Of a stretch of DNA of 12,433 nt, positions 6,577-12,433 are shown one piece after another. The notes under the pieces were generated by a model. The model saw only the letters and a program-made list of their open reading frames with translations. It had not been told where the DNA came from and did no database searches. Source of the DNA: Bacteroidaceae bacterium (GTDB taxonomy: Bacteria > Bacteroidota > Bacteroidia > Bacteroidales > Barnesiellaceae_A); assembly GCA_017561285.1 (NCBI GenBank), contig JAFZDG010000342.1, forward strand, positions 1 through 12,433, written 5' to 3'. The position numbers and the translations under genes are program-made. Within the stretch, counting starts at the first letter, position 1; each line of letters starts with the position of its first letter.

Positions 6577-8433
6577 TTAAATAGACAATTTGGCGTTGAA
6601 GCTCTTGAGTGTATCCAAAACGTTGCTACGAACGTTGATAAACTCTGTGATACCCAATGCTTTCAAGTCTTCGCTGCAAGCAGGAGCACCGGCTACTACG
6701 AAGTGTGCGCGACCATCGAGGTACTTGAATGCTTCGGGAGCGAGTGTTTCATACTCTTCGTCACTTGAGCAGAGTACTACGATATCGGCGTTGGCAGCGA
6801 GTGCTGCATCTACACCGGCTTGTACTGTATCGAAACCGAGGTTGTCGATAATCTTGTAACCGGCGCAACCGAAGAAGTTAGATGAGAATTGTGAACGAGC
6901 CAAGCGCATAGCGAGATTACCGATAGTGAGCATAAATACTACGGGTTGTTTCTCGGCAGCCTCTGTTGCCAAACGCAATGCTTCAAATTCGCTTGCTGCA
7001 CGTTGGAAGTTGAGTGTGGGCAACTCGGGTTTGCACTCGCCTGAGCAACCACAACCGCAACTTGCAGCAGGAGCAATTTTCTCGGCAGCTTTCTCGTTGA
7101 TGTTGGGATATTGGTTGCTACCCAAGAGTATCTCTTTGCGACGGGCTACGTTGCCAAGACGGCTTGCACCTACAGTGTTTACTTGCTCTTGGATGTATCC
7201 GGCTTTCAATGCTGCGTGGAAACCTCCGCGCTCCTCGATGTCGAGGAACAAGTTCCATGCTTGCTCGGCGATAGATACTGTCAAGTTCTCAATGTAGTAT
7301 GAACCTGCACCGGGGTCGGTAATCTTGTCGAGATGCGACTCTTCTTTGAGCAAGAGTTGTTGGTTGCGGGCAATACGCTCTGAAAATTCATCGGGAGTAG
7401 TGTAAACATTGTCGAAGGGGAGGGTAGTGATAGAATCTACACCACCGAGAGCTGCACTCATAGTTTCGGTTTGAGTACGCAACAAGTTTACGTGTGCATC
7501 GTAGATGGTTTGGTTAAACTCAGATGTAGTGGCGTGAGCCATCATCTTGCAAGCGCAGTCGCAAGCAGGATTGTATTGTTTTACGATTTGAGCCCACAAC
7601 ATACGAGCTGCACGGAATTTGGCAAGCTCCATGAAGTAGTTCGATGAAATACCAAAGTTGAATTTGATGCGACAAGCAACCTCTTCGGCTTTGTAACCGG
7701 CATCGGTCATTGCAGCCATCCACTCGTTACCCCAAGCGAGGGCGTAACCAAGTTCTTGTGTGATGTGGCCACCGGCGTTGTTGATGAGCAATGCATCAAC
7801 AGCAAGTACGCGGTATTTTTTCAATTGAGCAGCAGCTGCCAATACTTCGCTTGCCATAGCTGCAACGTTCTCAACGTCTTTACCTTTTTTGAGAATGCGT
7901 TTGTAGGGATCGAAGTTGATAGAACCGCGCAATTCGGCGAGGTTGTAACCCTTGGCTGTATAATATTCAGTAAGGGCGGTAGCCAACTTAGCAGCGTTGC
8001 GGATGCACACCATAAAGTTGATTTCGATGCACTCTGCATGGATGCCTTTGAGCAATACGGCGAGGTTCTCTACGCTTATTTGCTCACCTTGCATATGGAA
8101 ACCGAGCGAGTTAACGCCTTTCTCGAGGATGTCGAGGGCTTTCTCGTTGGCGGCTTTCACATCTACTACATCGATGTCTTGACGTGTCATCCAATCGTTG
8201 TCGGTGCGTGTACCACGAACATAGGGGAACTCACCGGGGAGAGAGTTGAGAGTCTTCAAGTTCTCAATGTCTTCCTCGCGGTACATCGGTTTTACATCGA
8301 ACCCTTCTGAGGTTCTCCATACGAGCTTTTTGTCAAAATCGGCTCCTTTCAAGTCTGCGACCACTTTTTCTTTCCACTCCTGTGTGCTTACAGGAGGAAA
8401 TAGGTCGAACAGTTTTTCTTTACTTTCTGCCAT
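6577..8433 (-). CDS. mutA: Methylmalonyl-CoA mutase small (non-catalytic) subunit
   Basis: MutA is the structural partner of MutB. Its 618 residues follow the mutase fold: an N-terminal arm (FPPVSTQEW, LVWRTSEGF), a barrel with ARMLWAQIVKQYNPA (276-290) and LLRTQTETMSAALGGVDS (318-334), and a C-terminal cobalamin-fold domain from about 497. That domain has lost the DxHxxG cobalt-ligand motif: the equivalent stretch reads MLTIGNLAMRLAR. This is normal for small subunits and separates MutA from MutB. Unusual features are two Cys clusters, CDCAC at 291-295 and CGCGCSGEC at 459-467, the second in the linker before the cobalamin-fold domain. It is the first gene of the operon, with MAESKEKLFDLFPP as a family-like start. 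Confidence 0.97.
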   Translation of the reverse strand: MAESKEKLFDLFPPVSTQEWKEKVVADLKGADFDKKLVWRTSEGFDVKPMYREEDIENLKTLNSLPGEFPYVRGTRTDNDWMTRQDIDVVDVKAANEKALDILEKGVNSLGFHMQGEQISVENLAVLLKGIHAECIEINFMVCIRNAAKLATALTEYYTAKGYNLAELRGSINFDPYKRILKKGKDVENVAAMASEVLAAAAQLKKYRVLAVDALLINNAGGHITQELGYALAWGNEWMAAMTDAGYKAEEVACRIKFNFGISSNYFMELAKFRAARMLWAQIVKQYNPACDCACKMMAHATTSEFNQTIYDAHVNLLRTQTETMSAALGGVDSITTLPFDNVYTTPDEFSERIARNQQLLLKEESHLDKITDPGAGSYYIENLTVSIAEQAWNLFLDIEERGGFHAALKAGYIQEQVNTVGASRLGNVARRKEILLGSNQYPNINEKAAEKIAPAASCGCGCSGECKPELPTLNFQRAASEFEALRLATEAAEKQPVVFMLTIGNLAMRLARSQFSSNFFGCAGYKIIDNLGFDTVQAGVDAALAANADIVVLCSSDEEYETLAPEAFKYLDGRAHFVVAGAPACSEDLKALGITEFINVRSNVLDTLKSFNAKLSI

Positions 8434-8590
8434 AGTTTTTATTGATTAAGTGTAGTTTAAGTGTTTTTCGTTATAAAAAAATACATATTGACTACTTTAC
8501 ACATTACGTGTGTGCCGTAAATCGGTCGTAAAATTACTATAAATTATCGAAATAATGTATGTTTATAGTCTATTATTTTTATAGATGTAT
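8434..8590. promoter_or_regulatory. AT-rich upstream region of mutA with a candidate promoter and TTACG repeats
   Basis: On the minus strand, TAATTTTA at 8529-8536 is a one-mismatch fit to TAnnTTTG and would give a leader of about 90 bases. TTACG occurs on the minus strand at 8527-8531 and 8516-8520, spaced 11 bases apart, and in the opposite orientation at 8504-8508. The last two form a 5 bp dyad around a 7-base spacer. These overlap or closely follow the proposed start site, as a repressor site would. No cobalamin riboswitch-like structure is apparent. Confidence 0.3.
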
Positions 8591-8638
8591 GTTAAAAAAT
8601 AAACGAGATCGCATCGTTTCATTGGGGTGCGACCTCGT
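8591..8638 (-). terminator. Rho-independent terminator of the tsaB-DUF4290-murA-rimM operon
   Basis: On the minus strand, ACGAGGTCGCA pairs with TGCGATCTCGT as an 11 bp stem with one G:U pair (8628-8638 with 8603-8613). The 14-base loop is large. The stem is followed by TTTATTTTTT. It lies 30 bases past the rimM stop. Confidence 0.85.
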
Positions 8639-8667
8639 GTTTTCCTATGTAGCTATGTTTGTTGGTG

Positions 8668-9189
8668 CTACATGTCTAACAAGCCTTCGGGTAAATCCAT
8701 ATGGATGATGTGCTCGTCCTCATCGATGGCGCGTACAAATGCTTCTTGTACGGGTATGAGAAGTTCGCGTTCATCGGGTGTTGTAACGACAAAGAGTACG
8801 TTGATTGTACTATCATCAATGGCCGTCACTTCTCCCAATGTGCCGTAGGTAATATCGTTGATGGTGTAGCCAATGAAGTAGTCATCGGGAGTAGCCTCTT
8901 CGTCATCTTCAACATAGTGGCACTTGGGATAGAAAACCTCTAAGTTGGTGAAGTCGCGTGCGGCTGTATCGTTGTTAATATCTGCAAGCTTAATGAGTGC
9001 TGTAGAACCTGTCTTAAAGCGGTATTCTTCTATGAAAAAGGGGACATAGATGTTGTCAATGCAACATACGATGTAGGGCGATTCTCCTCGGTCGAATACA
9101 TCGTCGGTGAAGGTAAAAGATATTTCACCATGTACCCCATGAGGCTTGTTAAATTGCCCAATTTTTATCAATTCTTCTCGGCGTATCAT
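8668..9189 (-). CDS. rimM: Ribosome maturation factor RimM
   Basis: RimM binds ribosomal protein S19 and helps mature the head of the 30S subunit. The 173 residues match the family length and layout: an N-terminal barrel starting with LIKIGQFNKPHGVHGEI (7-23), containing the KPHGxxGE signature, and a C-terminal PRC-barrel from about residue 101 (PDDYFIGYTIND, YGTLGEV, ELLIPVQEAFV, DLPEGLLDM). I chose the ATG at 9189 because it gives the standard short N-terminus before the signature. A longer in-frame start at 9423 would lie inside murA and add Arg/His-rich sequence unlike RimM. The gap to murA is 11 bases, and rimM is the last gene before the terminator. Bacteroidetes commonly keep murA and rimM adjacent. 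Confidence 0.95.
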   Translation of the reverse strand: MIRREELIKIGQFNKPHGVHGEISFTFTDDVFDRGESPYIVCCIDNIYVPFFIEEYRFKTGSTALIKLADINNDTAARDFTNLEVFYPKCHYVEDDEEATPDDYFIGYTINDITYGTLGEVTAIDDSTINVLFVVTTPDERELLIPVQEAFVRAIDEDEHIIHMDLPEGLLDM

Positions 9190-9200
9190 ACGGTAATGTA

Positions 9201-10505
9201 TTATAAGCGGGTGATGCGAGCGCCTATGGCATTGAGACGGCGATCTATCTCTTGGTAGCCTCGGTCTATTTGTTCGATGTTGTGTATGCGGCTTGTTCCC
9301 TCGGCACTCATAGCGGCAATGAGCATCGCTACTCCGGCACGAATGTCGGGCGATACCATATCGCAAGCACGCAACGGATGGCGACGTTCTTGGCCTATTA
9401 CTACTGCGCGGTGTGGATCGCATAGAATGATTTGCGCCCCCATATCTATCAGCTTATCTACAAAGAATAGGCGACTTTCAAACATCTTTTGGTGTATAAG
9501 TACACTGCCTTTGGCTTGTGTGGCTACGATGAGAAATACACTGAGCAGGTCGGGGGTAAGTCCCGGCCAGGGTGCATCGGCAAAGGTCATAATTGAGCCA
9601 TCGAGGAAGGTGTCTATCTCGTATATGTCGTGTTGCGGAATATGTAAGTCGTCGCCTTCTTGCTCAATGGTGATACCCAATCGGCGGAAACTGTCGGGAA
9701 TGATGCCTAAGTTTTTGACCGATGCGTTTTTGATGGTAATGTCCGAGCCTGTCATAGCGGCAAGACCTATAAAAGAACCTACCTCAATCATATCGGGCAG
9801 AATGGTGTGTGTGCAACCATGCAATGAGCCCACACCTTGTATGGTGAGGAGGTTGGAGCCAATGCCTTCGATGTGCGCACCCATGCTGTTGAGCATACGT
9901 GAGAGCTGTTGTAGATAGGGTTCACAAGCTGCGTTGTATATGGTGGTAGTTCCTTCGGCCATTACGGCAGCCATGAGTATGTTGGCCGTACCGGTAACAG
10001 AAGCTTCATCGAGTAGCATATAGGTGCCACGAAGTTTCTCGGCTCTGATTTCGTACACCGATTTTTCCATATCTATAGAGAGCGATGCTCCCAACTTCTG
10101 TATTCCCAAGAAGTGTGTGTCGAGACGACGACGACCTATCTTGTCGCCTCCGGGCTTGGGCATACGGGCATATCCAAATCGGGCTACCAATGGGCCTAAC
10201 ATCATTACCGAGCCACGCAAAGCAGTGCATTTCGACAGAAATTCATCGCTTTGTAAGTAGTCCATATTGAGGTTTGCGGCACAGAATGTATAGGTGTCGA
10301 GCGAGTCGCGCGTTACTCCTACTCCCATATCGCGCAGAAGTTGTATAAGGTTGTTGATGTCGCGAATGTCGGGTATATTTTTTACTGTTACACGCTCGGA
10401 GGTGAGTAATGTGGCACATATGATTTGTAATGCCTCATTTTTGGCTCCTTGTGGTATAAGATCACCTTGCAGGCGATGACCGCCCTCTACAATAAATGAT
10501 GCCAT
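9201..10505 (-). CDS. murA: UDP-N-acetylglucosamine 1-carboxyvinyltransferase MurA
   Basis: MurA transfers enolpyruvate from PEP to UDP-GlcNAc, the first committed step of peptidoglycan synthesis and the target of fosfomycin. Its 434 residues have the EPSP-synthase-like two-domain fold. PQGAKNEALQ carries Lys22 and Asn23, identical in number to E. coli. The PGGDKIGRR loop (118-126) has Asp121 where E. coli has Cys115. PGLTPDL has Asp319, probably the equivalent of the catalytic Asp305, and SPDIRAG has Arg389, the equivalent of Arg397. Cys-to-Asp MurA enzymes are active but not alkylated by fosfomycin, so intrinsic resistance is predicted. The enzyme product is the substrate of MurB, encoded elsewhere in the window. 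The gap to the DUF4290 gene is 35 bases. Confidence 0.97.
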   Translation of the reverse strand: MASFIVEGGHRLQGDLIPQGAKNEALQIICATLLTSERVTVKNIPDIRDINNLIQLLRDMGVGVTRDSLDTYTFCAANLNMDYLQSDEFLSKCTALRGSVMMLGPLVARFGYARMPKPGGDKIGRRRLDTHFLGIQKLGASLSIDMEKSVYEIRAEKLRGTYMLLDEASVTGTANILMAAVMAEGTTTIYNAACEPYLQQLSRMLNSMGAHIEGIGSNLLTIQGVGSLHGCTHTILPDMIEVGSFIGLAAMTGSDITIKNASVKNLGIIPDSFRRLGITIEQEGDDLHIPQHDIYEIDTFLDGSIMTFADAPWPGLTPDLLSVFLIVATQAKGSVLIHQKMFESRLFFVDKLIDMGAQIILCDPHRAVVIGQERRHPLRACDMVSPDIRAGVAMLIAAMSAEGTSRIHNIEQIDRGYQEIDRRLNAIGARITRL

Positions 10506-10540
10506 ATGATAAGTGTGTTATATGGTGTGGGGATATGTCG

Positions 10541-11146
10541 TTATTTCTTCTTTTTCTTTTTGTTGTTTTGTTTGCCTTGTTGTTGCGAGCCTATGCTCTC
10601 TTTTATCTCTTTTGCTCGCAACAAGGGGGTGTCAATGTCTATGATGCCGCGTGTGTATTCGCGTATGTCTTGCCATATTTTTTCATCTTCAACATTGTCT
10701 TTGTTCCAGGTGAGATATGAACGTTTCATATAGTTGGCCAACATTTCAACCAATGCATTACGCTCATCGCCTTCGGGCATTGCTTGGGCCTTTTTGAGCA
10801 TCTCTTCGGTAAAATGTCCGTAGTGGCGAAGCCGTATGTCGAAGTTGCTATATGCTATGCGCTCGGGGAGTGTCTCGAGACTCTCTTTGTGTACTATTTC
10901 GCAGGGGTAGTCTATATCGAGTTTGAAATTGGACATAATGGCCAAGTGATCCCACAATTTGTGCTTAAAGTCATCAATTTCGCGCAAATGGGGTACAAGA
11001 CTACTCATAATGTTGACAATGGTATATGCGCAACGTGTACGTTCCTCGCGGTCTTCGAGGGTAAGACAGTGGTCAACCATTTGTTGCACATTGCGCCCAT
11101 ACTCGGGCAGTAGGAGTTGTTTCTGTTGTGAGTTGTATTCAAGCAT
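10541..11146 (-). CDS. DUF4290 family protein
   Basis: This 201-residue protein matches the Bacteroidetes-restricted DUF4290 family (MLEYNSQQKQLLLPEYGRNVQQMVDHCLTL-type start, with ERIAYSNFDIRLRHYGH in the middle). No signal peptide or membrane segment is visible, so it is probably cytosolic. It appears mainly helical, with many charged residues and a conserved-looking N-terminal EYGRNVQQM. The last residues are glutamine-rich and then six lysines (196-201), encoded by an A/T-rich homopurine tract. The function is unknown. Its constant place before murA and rimM in Bacteroidales suggests a housekeeping role linked to growth, but that is inference. It starts 18 bases after tsaB. Confidence 0.9.
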   Translation of the reverse strand: MLEYNSQQKQLLLPEYGRNVQQMVDHCLTLEDREERTRCAYTIVNIMSSLVPHLREIDDFKHKLWDHLAIMSNFKLDIDYPCEIVHKESLETLPERIAYSNFDIRLRHYGHFTEEMLKKAQAMPEGDERNALVEMLANYMKRSYLTWNKDNVEDEKIWQDIREYTRGIIDIDTPLLRAKEIKESIGSQQQGKQNNKKKKKK

Positions 11147-11164
11147 GATACTCTCTATATATTC

Positions 11165-11857
11165 TTATAAAACTTTGTTCTTGGGAGTTGTAGCTACAAA
11201 TTCTTTCAAGTAGAAAGGTTCGTAGTAGGCTACATCGTTAAACTCTTGGCGTACGAAAGCACGCTCGGCAAGAGCCAGCATACCTGTAGCCAAAGGATAT
11301 ACACCATCAACGAATATAGCATTGGGATGGTTTATTACCTCGCGACATTTGGCAGCTCCATTGCCACAGAATATTACTTTTCGTTGCGACAATACCTCGG
11401 CAAATGTATTTTCATCTACGATATATGCACCTACCGGCATTATCGGTTCGAGGCATTCGTTATATACGGCGGCATATACTTCCATACGGCGAGCATCTAT
11501 CATGGGGCATATGAGAGCATCTTCCTCGATATCTACTCTGAACATAGCTGTGCAGCACAAAAGCTCGAGCGTACTCACTGCTATCAACGGCAGATTGAGA
11601 CCAAAACACAAACCTTTGGCTTCGGATACACCAATGCGCAATCCTGTGTACGAACCAGGACCGCTGCTTACTGCTACGGCGTGTGGCTCTATGTTGTTTT
11701 CGCGTGCAAACTTTACGCACTCTTCGACATAGCCACCCAGTAGTGATGCGTGAGAGGGTCCTTCAAAATTTTGACGGTGAAATTTCACTACGCCATCGCT
11801 CGATAACGCCACCGAGCATACCTCGGTCGAGGTTTCTATATGAATTATATTGGGCAT
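11165..11857 (-). CDS. tsaB: tRNA threonylcarbamoyladenosine biosynthesis protein TsaB
   Basis: TsaB (YeaZ) is the scaffold partner of TsaD in making t6A at position 37 of ANN-reading tRNAs. From the ATG at 11857 the 230 residues begin MPNIIHIETSTEVCSVAL, the ASKHA-fold phosphate-loop strand typical of the family. SSGPGSYTGLRIGVSEAKGL (64-83) and DARRMEVYAA (121-130) are diagnostic. The in-frame ATG at 11887 would add ten residues (MCIIFKICPY) that do not belong to the family and would start at the promoter box, so 11857 is preferred. It is the first gene of the tsaB - DUF4290 - murA - rimM operon and is divergent from yicC. The length is usual for bacterial TsaB. Confidence 0.95.
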   Translation of the reverse strand: MPNIIHIETSTEVCSVALSSDGVVKFHRQNFEGPSHASLLGGYVEECVKFARENNIEPHAVAVSSGPGSYTGLRIGVSEAKGLCFGLNLPLIAVSTLELLCCTAMFRVDIEEDALICPMIDARRMEVYAAVYNECLEPIMPVGAYIVDENTFAEVLSQRKVIFCGNGAAKCREVINHPNAIFVDGVYPLATGMLALAERAFVRQEFNDVAYYEPFYLKEFVATTPKNKVL

Positions 11858-11884
11858 ATATGGGCATATTTTGAATATGATGCA

Positions 11885-11892
11885 CAAAAATA
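11885..11892 (-). promoter_or_regulatory. -7 promoter box for tsaB operon
   Basis: The minus strand reads TATTTTTG, a perfect TAnnTTTG match, 27 bases before the chosen tsaB start. This implies a leader of roughly 25 bases. No clear -33 TTTG is present. Confidence 0.6.
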
Positions 11893-11936
11893 ACTCTTTT
11901 TTCGCAATTTATGGGAAGTTTCATCGCGAAATAAAT

Positions 11937-11944
11937 TAATTTTG
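11937..11944 (+). promoter_or_regulatory. -7 promoter box for yicC
   Basis: TAATTTTG, a perfect TAnnTTTG match followed by CACAAA, ends 14 bases before the first yicC ATG. Together with the tsaB box on the other strand it makes a compact divergent promoter region in the 101 bases between the two genes. Confidence 0.65.
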
Positions 11945-11958
11945 CACAAACATTTATA

Positions 11959-12433
11959 ATGACTATGATACAATCAATGACTGGATTTGGCAAAGGTGTT
12001 GCCGAATTGCCCAATAAAAAGATTACTGTAGAGATAAAGTCGCTCAATAGCAAACAACTCGATCTCTCTACCCGCATACCCTCTCTTTATCGTGAGAAAG
12101 AGATGGAAATTCGTGGCGAAGTGGCTCGTAGATTGGAACGAGGAAAGGTGGATCTTACCATTCGTACCGAGAATATTACAGCCGAAGGCTCTTCGCGTAT
12201 CAATGTGGGAGTACTCAAAGGTTATCACGACCAGATTGTCAATGCTGCTATTGAGGCCGGTATAGATACACCCCAAGATTGGTTCTCGGTGCTTATGCGT
12301 ATGCCCGATATTCTTACGGTTGAGAGTGCCGAGTTGCATGAAGACGAGGCTTCGGCGTTGATGAGTGCTGTTAATGCTGCGCTCGTGCAGATAGAGGAGT
12401 TTCGCTTGCATGAGGGTAAGGGCCTGCAAGAGA
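11959..12433 (+). CDS. yicC: YicC/YloC family endoribonuclease (partial, runs off the right edge)
   Basis: The frame is open to the window edge, giving about 158 residues. MIQSMTGFGKG, then ITVEIKSLNSKQLDLSTRIP and EIRGEVARRLERGKVDLTI, are hallmarks of the YicC N-terminal domain. Family members in E. coli and Bacillus act as endoribonucleases in RNA turnover. The C-terminal DUF1732 region, which should follow, lies outside the window. Two starts are possible: ATG at 11959 (MTMIQSMTG) or 11965 (MIQSMTG). The second gives the usual family N-terminus, and nothing in the sequence settles the choice. It is the only plus-strand gene here, with its own promoter box. In Bacteroidales, gmk often follows, but that cannot be seen. 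Confidence 0.93.
   Translation, partial: MTMIQSMTGFGKGVAELPNKKITVEIKSLNSKQLDLSTRIPSLYREKEMEIRGEVARRLERGKVDLTIRTENITAEGSSRINVGVLKGYHDQIVNAAIEAGIDTPQDWFSVLMRMPDILTVESAELHEDEASALMSAVNAALVQIEEFRLHEGKGLQE

Noticed and set aside
7756..8310. Long plus-strand frame antisense to mutA
   Set aside because: It has Cys/Val-rich content without any recognisable motif and arises from codon bias of mutA on the other strand.
6577..8433. mutA as a damaged catalytic mutase because DxHxxG is missing
   Set aside because: Loss of the cobalt-ligand motif is normal for small subunits of two-subunit mutases, and mutB next to it has the motif.
8434..8667. Cobalamin riboswitch upstream of the B12-dependent mutA-mutB operon
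   Set aside because: I looked for the conserved B12-box-like core and extended stems and see only short dyads and AT-rich sequence.
9190..9423. N-terminal extension of the rimM frame into murA
   Set aside because: The extra 78 residues are Arg/His/Ser-rich, lie wholly inside the murA gene on the same strand, and precede a standard RimM start at 9189.

Overview
The window looks like a chromosomal segment of a Bacteroidales bacterium, probably a gut-type Bacteroides relative. The evidence is a DUF4290 gene next to murA and rimM, a two-subunit methylmalonyl-CoA mutase, a secreted protein with starch-binding-like modules, promoter boxes of the Bacteroidetes TAnnTTTG type, and no clear Shine-Dalgarno sequences. 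Apart from the gene at the right edge, every gene lies on the minus strand, so transcription runs mostly right to left. I see no rRNA, tRNA, CRISPR array, insertion sequence or prophage.

Layout from left to right: (1) 1-1017 holds the N-terminal 339 residues of a secreted, tandemly repeated carbohydrate-binding-like protein, cut by the left edge. (2) 1107-3954 is a probable three-gene unit transcribed leftward: a lipoprotein with a BamE/SmpA-like C-terminus, then murB, then a PhnP-like metallo-beta-lactamase-fold phosphodiesterase, closed by a hairpin and T-tract at 1107-1133. (3) 3994-4409 is intergenic and holds a strong mutB terminator, a second hairpin without an assigned gene, and a short coding-like fragment. 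(4) 4410-8433 is the mutA-mutB operon for methylmalonyl-CoA mutase, with an AT-rich upstream region carrying repeated TTACG elements. (5) 8591-11857 is a housekeeping operon, tsaB - DUF4290 - murA - rimM, ended by a hairpin at 8603-8638. (6) 11858-11958 is a divergent promoter region with one good TAnnTTTG box for each direction. (7) 11959 to the right edge is the start of a yicC-family gene on the plus strand.

Taken together, the genes serve central metabolism (succinyl-CoA/methylmalonyl-CoA interconversion in propionate formation), peptidoglycan precursor synthesis (murA makes the substrate that murB reduces, although they sit in separate operons), translation (tsaB for tRNA t6A, rimM for 30S maturation), RNA turnover (yicC) and the cell surface (the lipoprotein and the secreted repeat protein). 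Most of the window is ordinary core genome, and I do not see a convincing new defence or mobile system. The points most worth a second look are the modular secreted protein at the left edge, the Cys-to-Asp change in MurA, the orphan PhnP-like enzyme, the Cys clusters in MutA, and several undescribed regulatory-looking sites between genes.
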